Below are positions 50,901 through 62,330 of a stretch of DNA of 64,000 nt, piece after piece. Source of the stretch: Struthidea cinerea (Eukaryota; Chordata; Aves; Passeriformes; Corcoracidae); the NCBI GenBank assembly GCA_013397865.1, contig VZTI01002344.1, forward strand, positions 856,474-920,473. The letters run 5' to 3'. The notes under the pieces are model-generated. The model was not told the origin of the DNA, did no database searches, and saw only the letters and a list, made by a program, of their open reading frames with translations. Within the stretch, counting starts at the first letter, position 1, and each line of letters opens with the position of its first letter. The position numbers and the translations under genes were made by a program.

Positions 50901-53900
50901 CCTTCCAGTACCTAAAGGGCTACAAGAAAGCAGAAGAGGGACTTGTCACAAGGGCATGTAGAGATAGTACGAGAGGGAATGGCTTAAAACTGAAAGAGGG
51001 TAGGTTTAAATTAGATATTTAGAAAAAAATCTTTATTATGAAGGTGGTGAAACACTGGAATAGGTTGCCCAGAGAATTGTGGATGCCTCACCCCAGAAAT
51101 GTTCAAGGCCAGGTTGGATGGGGTTTGGACCAATGTAGTCTAGTGCAAGGTGTCCCTGCCCATGGCAGGGGGGGTTGGAACTAAATGATCTCTAAGGTCC
51201 CCTCCAACCCAAACCATTACATGATTCCATGATTCTATGAAATAAAATGGTTTTATTTCATCATCGGACAAAACTGGAATGAACAAGCAAGACCCAGTTA
51301 GTACCACAGCAGTGCTAAAGGAGAAGGTGAAGAGGAAGGTAATGGCTGTACAAATGAGAGACTCCTAAGGGGCAATGAGGAAGAAAATTTAGAAGTGTTT
51401 ACAGAAGACTTTTCTGTGTTGGAGACAAAAACTGGGAACTTAAGGAAAATGCAGATGGGTTCAGCAGCACAGACTACTGTTGTAATTTTTCTCTTTTAGT
51501 AAGAGTTTGTACAGGAAAAAGATACATGTTTTTTCCCAATAACTTATGAAGCACGGAGACTTTAAAGGGTTCATACAGAAAGAAAAACTGTTTAGACAGC
51601 CCCACTGATCACAAGCGCATTAGGGCTTTCCTGAAGTGGCAGGATAGTTCACATCCTTGGGGACATTTGAAAAAAAAAAAATCTCTGCTCTGAACTCAGT
51701 TGTGTAAACTGAGCTGTGAGTGACAAAGTGGAAACACTAGGTAGGCAGAATGACACTGGAATCAGTACTCTGGAATCAACTCGAATCCTAACCCCTTTAT
51801 TCTTTCTGTTTTATTGTTACACATCATGACTTTTTCTAGCAGTTTTTCTACACTAATTCCTTCCAGTGAAGTAAAGTTTAGCTCTCAGGAAAATCTCCAC
51901 TCCCTCTGCTAACAAATGAAAGTCCAGCAACAGTTCAGAGACCATCAGTAGGTGTTTACTATAGGTAAATTTACCTATGGTATAGATAGACATTTGACTT
52001 TTTTTGAACCACATTTTCCTCTATACACCTAAGCAAGTTTGCTTCACCCTCCAATCACGCCTACCAGAAGAGGAGGCTCCTGGGCTGTTCTCACAGCTGA
52101 TGCTGTATTTGTCAATTTTCTTTAAATCCTTAGTTGCAACAAATACTTAGAGACATTAAAGTAAAGGTCATCAAGATGAGAGTAAGTATTCCAGTTAAAC
52201 ACAGGCTGTACAGGCTTTCCTTCCTGCTCCGTGTTGCCTTCCACTTTCATTCTCGTTCCCAGTCATCCAGCAGCATGGTATAGCACCATCAGTTGGGCAA
52301 CATCTTGCAGTGATTTTTCATGTTCTTCTCTCATTTCTTCACTAAGAATGAAAACAACTGTTAATAGTAGGTTTATTTGTCCAGCAACTAATAGGAACCT
52401 GTGGAACCTGAGCCCCACAAAGATGTACCAAATAGGAAAGCAATTTTGACTGTCTGTACATTGCAGGAATTGCGACTTTTGTGTTACACCTTCCTGTTGA
52501 AGACTGTTGTACTTGAAATTGTGATGATATTACAAGAGATACTGGAACCTGTGGTGTGCTCTAGAGGTTTGTTTATTGTCCTCTCTGCAATGGTTTTATG
52601 TCCTCAATTTTCTTTCTGTGGGTCTGTGCTCCTGCACTTTGTATCAGCCAGTATATGATTTTAATTTAACACAATGTAAGGTCCCAATCAAACAAAGAAC
52701 AAGTTTTAGACTTTTCTGTTTTCTTTTATAGCTGCATAGCCACACCTTCTCTCTCTTTCTCACTTCAGTGGGCAAATAATCATCATTCTTTCCCAGAACT
52801 CTGCACCTACAGAATTTGCTTTCAAACCCTTCCCCCACTCACTGGAATGCTACCCTCCAGTCATTTCTCTACGACCTGCCACATCACTCACCTGAGTAAC
52901 AACTAGAGGGAATATGCTGGTTCTTGCTGGTTGATCATCAAATCTCAAGTTAGGATGAACCTGTGGAGTCCAGCAGTAGTCCCCTACGGGAACTAATGGA
53001 TAGCTGACTGCCAGCTGGGATTACATGCCATGACAGAAAAAACACTTTTGTTTCATAATTATGTCTGAACTCACTGTCTGCTATGAGCTGATTTAGCAAT
53101 CCAAAAATTTTCACAAGTTGTGTGAATCTGGTCCCCATCCTAATTACCTGCAGTTAACAGAAAACTTTCAGAAAGGATGAAATTAGTTTTACTTTGCTTG
53201 ATAAATCAACTTTTAACACTATGTTTTACCAATGGAAACACTGCTTTGGTCATTTTATCCATCAAAGGCTACACTACAATATACTTTGAGAAAATGTCAC
53301 GCTATCGACTAGTGTTTTCTGACAGTAGGCTTTGCAAATCCATCTGAAAAAACTCTTCATGTACTGGGGCATCTTCCTACAGGAATACTGCTTTCCTTGC
53401 AAGTTCATCAGCGTGTCTTGACAGGTAAGTCAGGAAAACATGCTGTCTTTTAACATCTGCCATCACACTCAGCCAAAACACCACATTCATTTCTTTTCAA
53501 GCCCTGCTGTTTCATTACTGTAAAGAAACTCAGAGAACACTGAATTGCACTGCAGTGCTGCTCTTCACTGTCAACATGCTGCAAGATCTCAATTTGGAAA
53601 TTCACTGAGCCCTAGTTTAGTGAAGAAGGTGATAAAAGGCATTAAGATCCACGTATCTTTCATCTCTGCTCTGGCATTTTCTCCCCTCCTCCTGCTGGGT
53701 CAGGACACAGACCTGGAGCCCTAGAACAAGCATCATGCACTCAGCAGAGGCCAGTATTATTCCAGAATGAAAATTCTGTGTGGGGATAAAGGGGTGTCAG
53801 TCAAAGTCCACATATGCTAATGAGTCTTTTTTCTGGTCCTGTTCTCCAACTGTCCAACAGGATCAGAGAATCATAGAATGATTTGGGTTGGAAGAGACCT

Positions 53901-55221
53901 TAAAGATCATCTGCTTCCAACCCTCTGTCATGGGCACAGACACCTTCCACTAGACCAGGTTGCTCAGAGCCCCCTCCAACCTGGCCTTGAGCACTTCCAA
54001 GGATGGACGTTCACAACCTCTCTGGGCAACCTGTTCCAGTGCTTCGTCACCCTCACAGGAAAGAATTGCTTTGTATTATCCAAGACAATCCTCTTGCTTT
54101 TGTACTCAGTGAAATGGTAGACAGATCAAGAAACAATCACTGAAAGAATAATCACTACCTGTGACTACCCTCATTTTTGTCATCAGACACTGTCTTGAGA
54201 TAGAGACTTCATCTGGTATGGAACAGAAGTTCTTGATGAACAATAAAATTCTTCTATACATATAGTGATCTTCAATATCAATTGCTTTTAATGAATCAGA
54301 TTTATCCAATACTTGTCCCAGTAGCACTCTTTCTTTTATATCTACAGATACACAATTAAAAGTAGCAAAGTAAATCAGCAGGGTTAGTAATTGTCATGCT
54401 TATTAATACTGACACTTCACTACCAGCAATGTGTAGTTCCCCATTTGTGGTGGTCTTACCTGCCAAATTCCTTGTGACAAGACCTCTCTGAGGACGATCT
54501 ACAGACAGCTGGAACCTGAGCTCTTTCAAGTTTTTAGCCATTTTACCAGCAATTATTTCTCAAAAGTCTATAGCTGTTGCAAATGAGACAACCCAAGGCT
54601 GTTAATTGATATTTGGTATCTTCAGGAAAAACCACAGCTTCTGCTTCCACTTTTAAAACACTGAGCATATTTTGGTCCATTGATTTAATCAGCTTGTCAT
54701 CTTTTTCAACAGGAAACTGTGAAGTCCCTCCCCAACACCCTGTATAAGTCAAGTTTTCACTTCACAAGTTTTTGAACCTGGATTTTGCTGTGACAGTCTG
54801 ACACAGAGGTGCTGCCGCCTACAAGGCAGAATCTACTGCCCTGGATGGAGGGACAAAGAGAAGCATTTGCTGAACAATGCCCTCAGTACACACATACCTT
54901 TACCAAGTTTTTCCAATATCTGCTTTCTAGCTTTATATTGTTTCCAGTATATAAAAAACACCAGTCCCCTCATAATGGCAGCAGAAATGCTTGTGTGACT
55001 ATTTCTGTAAAACTCCATCTGCACCGGGGAGCTGCTGGTAAAAGGCTTTGGCATTGCCATCAAAAAGCGCTGCTGGACACTGCTGTTCCCTCATCAGGTC
55101 CTCATTCACAGTGAGGAAGTGCTCAGTGCCTGTCAAGTGCTCACAGATTCCCAGCTCATGTGCGTGACCAGCCAGTTTCCTCCCAGGCAAAATTGCCTTT
55201 GACAGCTTGAAGCTGATGCCT
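44915..55221 (-). CDS. Candidate unnamed multi-exon gene upstream of C1QTNF4
   Basis: I do not recognise this protein. Proposed exons in transcription order: 55221-55025, 54739-54460, 54341-54169, 53014-52892, 52548-52490, 52341 to about 52287, 50274-50090, 48524-48476 and 45127-44915 (stop TAG). Every join keeps a frame except the exit of the sixth exon, which is unresolved, and exon 2 needs a one-base correction. Coding character is plain in several exons: DIKERVLLGQVLDKSDSLKA in exon 3, VPVGDYCWTPQVHPNLRFDD in exon 4 (strong acceptor, perfect CAG|GTGAGT donor), GAAIWFLLGEMGCSNKALFH in exon 7, and the charged helix QAERELRRKFIREALLHKQK in the last exon. A poly(A) signal follows. The visible product is about 400 residues and soluble-looking, with helical charged parts. 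The 5' end was not found; the CpG island at 61.4-62.3 kb is a candidate. It may be functional or decaying. Confidence 0.5.
45185..46465 (+). mobile_element. Degenerate CR1 LINE with reverse-transcriptase remnant
   Basis: About 1.3 kb matching the avian CR1 pattern. The stretch around 45450-45510 still translates as HFSKAFVTASHSI, a decayed form of the CR1 motif DFSKAFDTVSHSI. It is followed by AGAGGGACCTAGACAGGCTG and, near 46030, CCAGAAGAGGGCAACCAAGA. Many stops and shifts make it inactive. It lies in the last intron of the unnamed minus-strand gene. Confidence 0.8.
48907..49138 (-). CDS. Possible alternative terminal exon of the unnamed minus-strand gene
   Basis: A strong acceptor (TTTGCCTCTCCACAG) is followed by 76 open codons and a stop. 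The frame is compatible with the donor at 50090. The translated end is charged (KKTPHSSKAEKGQSHK). It may be an alternative last exon or an exon-like intronic frame. Nothing recognisable. Confidence 0.2.
50770..51240 (+). mobile_element. CR1 LINE, 3' fragment
   Basis: Ends with the typical avian CR1 tail, including TAAGGTCCCCTCCAACCCAA and the short ATTCCATGATTCTATGA repeat. Internal landmarks such as GAGGAGGGCCACAAAGATAA agree. It is 5'-truncated and inserted between two proposed exons of the minus-strand gene. Confidence 0.92.
51961..51978. repeat. Perfect 18-base palindrome
   Basis: ATAGGTAAATTTACCTAT reads the same on both strands. It is AT-rich, so it may be chance. Confidence 0.8.
53863..54118 (-). 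mobile_element. CR1 LINE, 3' fragment
   Basis: The plus strand opens with ATCATAGAATGATTTGGGTT and GGAAGAGACCTTAAAGATCA, the reverse complement of the CR1 3' end, and continues with CCAACCTGGCCTTGAGCACT. It is short and well conserved, hence relatively young. It is inserted about 50 bases beyond proposed exon 3 of the minus-strand gene. Confidence 0.93.
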
Positions 55222-55299
55222 CTGATTTTGCTCATAGGAAAACAATTTTGTTAAAATATTGAAATTACAACTGCAGCAATGCTTCCGCAGGTTTCACCT

Positions 55300-57330
55300 G
55301 ACTTTTAGACCCTAGCTGGACATAACATAAAGAACGTGAAGGATATGGCTGCTCTGAACCTTGTTATGCAGATGCTTCATTTAAAGCAGGTTTGGATATC
55401 ATTATTTTGCACTAAGTACAGAGCTCATACTGAAAGAAGGGTCATTTGCAACAGCCTACACAATTTCCTCACAACCACACTGAGAAATTCCAGTCATGCA
55501 CCCTAAACCCAAACGTTCATATTCAGTTCATATTTCAAGACCGTGCTTCCTCTATTCAAATTCTTTCAGTTCCCTACCTTTCTTGTAGCTACTTCTGTCT
55601 GTAACACCTCTCCTTTTCAAGACAATTATCAACATTTTCCACTAGGAGAAACATTTACCATCTGCAGAACCCCCACCAGCATGTTTAGTGTTTTTCTGCA
55701 CAGCCTGTCTCAGATTTCCTCACAAGTTTCCTAGAGAATAACCCCCTCACCTTGTTGTCTCCTTCTAAGGGTAAAAATAGGATTTTTTTACATTAGCTAT
55801 ATTTTATTTCCTTCCAGAGCCACCTTGCTCTAAAGCTAAACTTCCTTAGCATTGGATCCCAGTAAGTCTTCTTTTGGATACCCTTTGTGTCTCTCAAATA
55901 AAGACTGTTTCATACACTCATATGAGAAGTAAAGACAGTAAAGGGAAGGATGGGAAGAGGAATGAGGAAATAAACTCAGGCAAAGTGGTCCAAGCTGATG
56001 TGAAGCACTGCTCAGTCCTTGAGTGGAAGGGATGGGAATTCACTTTGAAATATCTGGGGCATCAAGTGACTGGCTTTCTAAGCATGTAATTATTTTTCCC
56101 AAGGTGTTCCCACAGTAATGCAAGATGGGGGGAGGGGAAAAATCCATCACATCTTATATAGTGTCACGGTTTGTGCTCATGTGTCCCAGAGTAAATAAAA
56201 AATGAGGAATTCCATCAATTTATGCAAAATTCCAGTGTAAGAGTGTTTAAATTACAAGAGATGATTATGCTAATATGTTCACTGAGCAACAGCTCCATGA
56301 AAACAGGCTACTAAAAAGTGTAGCCTATCTCTTCATTTTCTCCTTGTCTTGTTCATCCAAAACAGATTCTTTCCAGCAGTTGCTTTGAAGCCTTTCAGTC
56401 CTAGAGAGTACCTGTTTTCATAGAAAAAATTCCCTATTGCCTGCTTGGTATAAAAACACTTCCACTCCTCCTGGTATGTCTTTAACTTCTCTGAGAGCTT
56501 TTCTTTTTGTCTGAGTGAAAAGGTCTAAAGCCTGAGGAGAGAAAAAAATCCCTCTCCCTTTAGAGGATTAAAAAATTATCTGGTTGGACTCAGAATGTGT
56601 TCTATTCAGGATCTTATGTGCAGCCCACCACTGCAGCATCCAAAGGAGTTGATCATTGCTCTCTTTTTTCTTTCTACCTGTCTCCTCACAGAGATCCAGG
56701 ATTTTTCACAATGCACAGGGGACTGTCTGTTCCATTTATATTAAACAATATATGTTAAACCATGAATACTACAGGACCTAGATTTTCTCTCCCTGGATAA
56801 ATGTCTAAAAATATAAATCATAGGACTATGTTTTATTTTATTCCTATTCTGAATTCCATTATTTTATTTGTTTTACCTCTAAAAACAATTTTTGGACTAC
56901 AGCCTTTCATTCAAGGAATGAAATACTAGAAGAGTTGTATTTTCAGTTCAGATAATTTTACTAACTGCTAATCTTCATTAATTTTTCTTCTTCGATAGCA
57001 CTGTTTTCAGCATTCATAGACTCAGTCAAGCATCTGCTCCAGAGAAATCAAAATGTCCCATTCCTTCACTTTTCTTTCAAAAAGAGAGATCTTTTCGAAC
57101 TGTCTTCTAGTAAGCTCTTACCCTTCTTTCAAGCTTTTTTCAGAAAGAGCTGGTCTGTGCTCTTGGTGCTGTGCTACCCTTGGATATCCGACAAACATCA
57201 GACAGGGTCAGCAGACTTCTTTAATTTAATTTACACTAAATGATCATGTTGCCTTCATAAAATGATAGAAGAATGGTCTAGAGGAGAACTTAAGACATTA
57301 AACAGTCCAGGGTGCTTTTCCACGACAGGA
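55300..57330. other. Stretch without a supported gene
   Basis: AT-rich sequence. The only item of note is a 14-base exon-like piece near 55750-55763 on the minus strand, flanked by a strong acceptor and the donor AACAAG|GTGAGG. It is too short to judge. Confidence 0.45.
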
Positions 57331-58170
57331 TCACCAACCTTTATTGGATTCTTCACAGACGATTGTCTAACCTGTTCTTAAAATGTATTCAGAACCTCCC
57401 CAGATCAAATATTTGACAGTTTTTATTGTCCTAGGTCCTGGAAGATTATTCTCATAGTTTAAAATAATCATCCTTTCTGCTGCTTCTTGCTTTCTGCTCC
57501 ATCCACCATGAGCCCAAAGAAAAGATCATTCCCACCTCTATTTTTATCTGAAGAGTGTTATATTCCCCTGTCAAATTTCTGGTCTAAAAATTGCAGTTAT
57601 TTCAAATAATCTTGCAGGTCACATTTTGCTGACCTGTGATGAGTCCTGCTGCCCTCCTCTAGACTCCCTCTGATTGAATTGCACCTGTCTCAAAGTGCAA
57701 TAATCAAAACTTTGCCCAGCCTTCAAGCTGAGGCTTCAGCCTCAGAGCAAAAGGATTGCTTCATGTCTTCCAGGCTTCCATGTCTTTTACATACCCTAGC
57801 AAGATGTTTGCCTTCATTTGCAACAGCATGACATTGACTCATGTTCAGCTTGTGATCTATCATAACAGATTCTTTTCTGCATAGTTGCAACCTAGTCATT
57901 TACTTCTGTCTTGTGCTTATGTGGTTGGTAATTTCTGCCTTATTGTAGTACTTTGTATTTATCCCTACTGAACTTCATTCTGCTCTTTTCCAAGAAGTTC
58001 TTCCAATTTGTTGGAAAACTTTTGAATTCTAATCTTTTCCTCCAGCATATTTCAAGCATCACAGTTTTATGTCCCTGGAAAATGTGATATACCCACTCTT
58101 TATATTACCATCCAGGTCCTGTAAGAGAACACTGACCAAAAGCAGATCCAGGACACCCCAACGCAGCTAC
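57330..58170 (-). mobile_element. Ancient CR1-like LINE remnant
   Basis: The plus strand carries, in order, fragments like CCTCTAGACTCCCTCTGATT, GACTCATGTTCAGCTTGTGATC, TTTGTATTTATCCCTACTGAAC and AAAGCAGATCCAGGACACCC. This series is familiar from old CR1-type LINEs shared by turtles, crocodiles and birds (recalled, not searched). It is heavily diverged from the younger CR1 copies in this window. Confidence 0.65.
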
Positions 58171-61100
58171 TGTGTCAGTGTAAAGCAGCTTGTGGCCTCT
58201 CTGAAGGACTGGCACATGCTAAAAGCATACAGATTATGAGCTCTGAATCTTCTGATATTATTTAAAGAAGATCTGCCTGTTCAGATAATCACGTTTACCC
58301 AGTTTATAGCCTCCTTCACCTGCTATGCCCCACGCCTCACCAAAGAAAATATTTGCATTAATGTGCAACCATAGTTAAGAATCTCAACTTTACATTAAAA
58401 ACATCCAGAACCCAAATGAAATCTCTCACTCTTATTCTACAAATAGCCTTTAATAGGTAAACTGAAAAAAAGCCAATTCTGTTAGAACCTGCTGGAATAC
58501 TGACAAAATAAATGGGAAAGATGCGACCATATCTCTTCGTAGATTTAAGGATATACTATGAATGTCCTAATTTATTACATTCACTGGAGTTACAAAAGCA
58601 GTATACGCTTCAAGGGCAGCACCAGGGCAGCTGGTTGATTTCAATGGATTGAACATTTCCTTTGCATCTGCTCTTGACCGCTGACTGCAGGATCTTTTCC
58701 TTGGAGCTTAAACGCCAGCCATGACGGTCACAAGCAGGCACATCGCAGACAGTAAGCCTTTGTGTACATTGGAATAAAGATGATCCGGTATTCCTCCTGA
58801 CAACAGAGGCTTAATTCTCTCACCTAGCCCTGCCTCTTATTCCAGTAGTCATTACCACAGTGTCCCCAGATTTCTTAACCCAGTATAGATAGTTAAGAAT
58901 ATGGCACCGTAGCTGAGGCCCTGGCACAGCAGAAAACATGCATGGTGTGAATTAACCAGCTAGAGGGTAAAGAGGGAGAAATAGGGCTTTATGAATTTTC
59001 ACCGTTTCACTGTTTTCATTGTTTTTAGTAATCAATTATTAGCCCCTGGAGTAATCCCTTACTACTTGCTCTGTGATCATCTGATTCTGGCAGTGTTACC
59101 TCTGCTGGAAACCTCAGACCTTTGATTAGATGCAGCAGGAATTCCTCCTTTGTTCTCTAACCTGTCTGGAGGAAGCATGCAACTAGAGAGAAGCTTTACA
59201 GGGACAAGAAAGAACTCAGGGGTAGACCTGGTATTGACACCAGCAGCACAGCAGTGGTGTAATACTGGCTTGTCTCATTTGAACATCATGTGAATTCCCT
59301 TATCTAGGAGATGGTCAGAGTAAAAGGTACAGGAAAGCTGAAAGGAAAAACAAAGTCCTGACTTTACTTCCACTTGGATTGGTTGGCCAACGGGATCTAT
59401 ACTAAATTTCTGAGTGCCAAACGAGAAGTAAGAGGCTTTTAATTACTACTGGGTGAAAATCAGAGCCAGTATTTCAAATGTTGCAAGATGAACTATCAAA
59501 TTGCCAAGTCTTAAGGTCTTCCAAGACAGTACAAAGAACCTCACCCCTACAGACTAGTCAATAAACTGTAATTCAGTGAAACATCATTTTCCTTAACTGT
59601 GCACCTTGGAGCAGAATGCAGTTTCATACTTTGGCGATTTAAAAAGGTGGCTGAATGGAAGAGTTCTGGAGTAAAACCCCCCAAATCCCAACATCTGACC
59701 TCAGATGCTGACAACAAGACTTCAGCATCTGTAAGACTCTAGCAATTTTAAACCCTAGTTTTTTCTCTATTCTTTTGCCTAAGAGTCATGCAGAGGTGAG
59801 TATCTCTTGGAGCGAGACGTTTCTCAGCTGAAAATACTATATTCTCAGAGGTACCCACCTCCTTGGAAATCTACTGTCCCTATTGTATCAGTTCATTTCA
59901 ATGTTTTCTGCCTGTAACTAACCATAAGAATGGGTGAAATTCTGGCACAATGACAGTGATCACTCAGAGGCTCACTGCATGTCTGCTTTCCACCAGCACT
60001 GGCCTCTTTTTCTTTTGGTCTTCGTATTACAGGGTGCTCTGCACAGAAGGTTCAAACTATCTTGCCTCTTTACACCTTTGGCATATCATTTTTCTCTGCA
60101 TGCCTGTGTTCATCTAGGTTACTAATTCACCCAAGAGTAAGTGTTCCAAGAGCTAGTGATGAACAGGCCACCTTGCTGCTCTTCCAAAATACACCTTCTA
60201 TTAAAATGGAGTCTGTAGAAGCTATCATACACTGCGTGACTACAGGTCACAGGACAGTTATCCTGTTTTTTCATAAGTATGCTGCCATTGTGTGCCCACC
60301 CAGCCTTCTGTATTTGGAAAACGTGAATGGTTCACAGTTTATGAATGGAGAGCACAGCACAGGGGATAGATGATTACACAAGTAAAATATAAACAACACC
60401 ACCACAACAAAAACATAAATAACAACAAACAGGGTTCTGAGTTTTGGCGCCAAATCTCTGGTTCCAATGTATTTTATTTCTGCATCTGTTTCTTCATCTA
60501 CAAAACAGCAAATGTCTATAACACCAAGAAATTATCAGATTTAAACCAATTCTATATTGAAGCCATAGGTTCTCCATTATGGTAACCAAATGCCCTCTGG
60601 AGGCATTGCTTCTTTCAGATGGAAAAGACAGAACTCATCCATACAGCCTAGTCCACGAACCATTCAGTACCTTGAATTATAGCTTTTTAGAGGGAAACAG
60701 AAGGAATGCACAGGGAAATGCTGCTCTTGTGGGAATCCTCATTCTTCCTTGGCATACCTCCTAGTGCTACAAATTAACCCTTAAAAATGGCTAGACAAGC
60801 AAACAGCCGCCATATGCCTAGACAGGATTGCAGCCTCACTGGCGAAGTGTTTCAAACTCTTGTTACACATCATGTCCCTGGAGAAGAGAAACTGCAGAAG
60901 GTTGCAATAGCATCAGAATGAATAATTGAAGCTCGGCTCATTCAGTATGTGCATAAACGGAAGGGTCACAATGCTGCCTTCTAGTCAGCCGGCAGCGCAG
61001 AAACTCACCAGTGTCTAATAGAAACATCATCTGGAGATACTGACCTACTTCTCTGGGAGCTTTTAGGGAGTGGGTTGAGGAGATGACAGTGGGATGGCCA

Positions 61101-61420
61101 AGCACACAGAGGATTAAGTCATATTATCTAACAGAAAATCGCACATTACAGACTCAGTTGCATATGCCACTCTTGGGAAAACCCTCGGGACTTAGTTCCA
61201 TCGAGAAACTAGAGATCCATGCAAGATTAATGCTATTTCCCACCTGAGAAACTGCCCCGTGGGAATTTGCCAGGATGCTCTTCCCCATGGCGAGTCACTG
61301 GGAGGTTTTCCTACCTAGGCTCCACGACAAGTGGGGCCAAAATTGCACACCCTTTCCCACACAAAAACTCTACAGCCATTTAATATTGGAAATGAAAGGT
61401 GTGAGGGAGGGTAACTCGGG
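58170..61420. other. Stretch with scattered exon-like frames on the minus strand
   Basis: No recognisable gene. Several short minus-strand pieces have plausible splice sites: 58335-58383 (donor TTTG|GTGAGG), about 58815-58864 (donor GCTAG|GTGAGA), about 59105-59165 (good acceptor), and an open frame of about 62 codons from 60315 down to 60130. They might be 5' exons of the unnamed minus-strand gene, but I could not chain them. Confidence 0.25.
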
Positions 61421-61429
61421 CATTTCCCG

Positions 61430-62330
61430 CTATTGTCCAGCCGCTCGGTGGGAACGGAAGGAGCGCAGCCCGCCCGGGCGGCCGCCCGCGCCCTGCCCGC
61501 CGCCCCGAGGGCCCCGGGCTGGGACACCGCAGCGTGCCCCGAGCGCAGCCCGCCTTCCCCAGGACCACGGCGCCGGCCGCCAGAGCCCCGACGGTCCCTC
61601 CGCTCCGCACCGGCGGCCTCNNNNNNNNNNNNNNNNNNNNNNNNNNNNNNNNNNNNNNNNNNNNNNNNNNNNNNNNNNNNNNNNNNNNNNNNNNNNNNNN
61701 NNNNNNNNNNNNNNNNNNNNNNNNNNNNNNNNNNNNNNNNNNNNNNNNNNNNNNNNNNNNNNNNNNNNNNNNNNNNNNNNNNNNNNNNNNNNNNNNNNNN
61801 NNNNNNNNNNNNNNNNNNNNNNNNNNNNNNNNNNNNNNNNNNNNNNNNNNNNNNNNNNNNNNNNNNNNNNNNNNNNNNNNNNNNNNNNNNNNNNNNNNNN
61901 NNNNNNNNNNNNNNNNNNNNNNNNNNNNNNNNNNNNNNNNNNTGTCTGCGCCGCAGCCCGGGCGGCTTCCGGGAGGCGCCGGCGCCCGCGGGCGCTGCGG
62001 GCCGGGGCGGCGTGTGGGCGCCCGTACGGGCAGGGGTGACCGAGCGATGCGGCGGTGTGAGAAAGCCGGGCTGGGCTCCCCGCTGCCTTCCCGGGAGGAG
62101 AGGGCGCTGGGAACGGGCGCCGAGGGATTATGCCCTTCATTCAGCACAGCGGCGGCTGGGCGAGGCGGGCGAGCTCCCGGCGCCGCTCCCCGCCCCGGGC
62201 ACAGGGCAGCGGTGAGGGACCGGCCGGACCGCCGTGGGGTGACAGCGCAGCGCCCTCCAGTCCCGGGCTGAGCCACCCGGGACGGGGCTCCCATCCCGGT
62301 GGTCCTCGGTCAGGCCGATGAGGGAGAGGA
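61430..62330. promoter_or_regulatory. CpG island with no assigned gene
   Basis: Very GC- and CpG-rich sequence on both sides of an N gap, with AT-rich flanks. It has the size and sharpness of a promoter island. No recognisable first coding exon is visible at its edges. Candidate targets are the unnamed minus-strand gene or a gene beyond the right end of the window. Confidence 0.6.
61621..61942. other. Assembly gap (322 N)
   Basis: Unknown bases in the centre of the CpG island. All long open frames reported across it are artefacts of the N run. Confidence 0.99.

Noticed and set aside
53878..54120. 80-codon plus-strand open frame
   Set aside because: It is the reverse strand of a CR1 fragment.
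61275..62294. Open frames of 236-304 codons across the third gap
   Set aside because: Same N artefact; the flanks have no recognisable protein.
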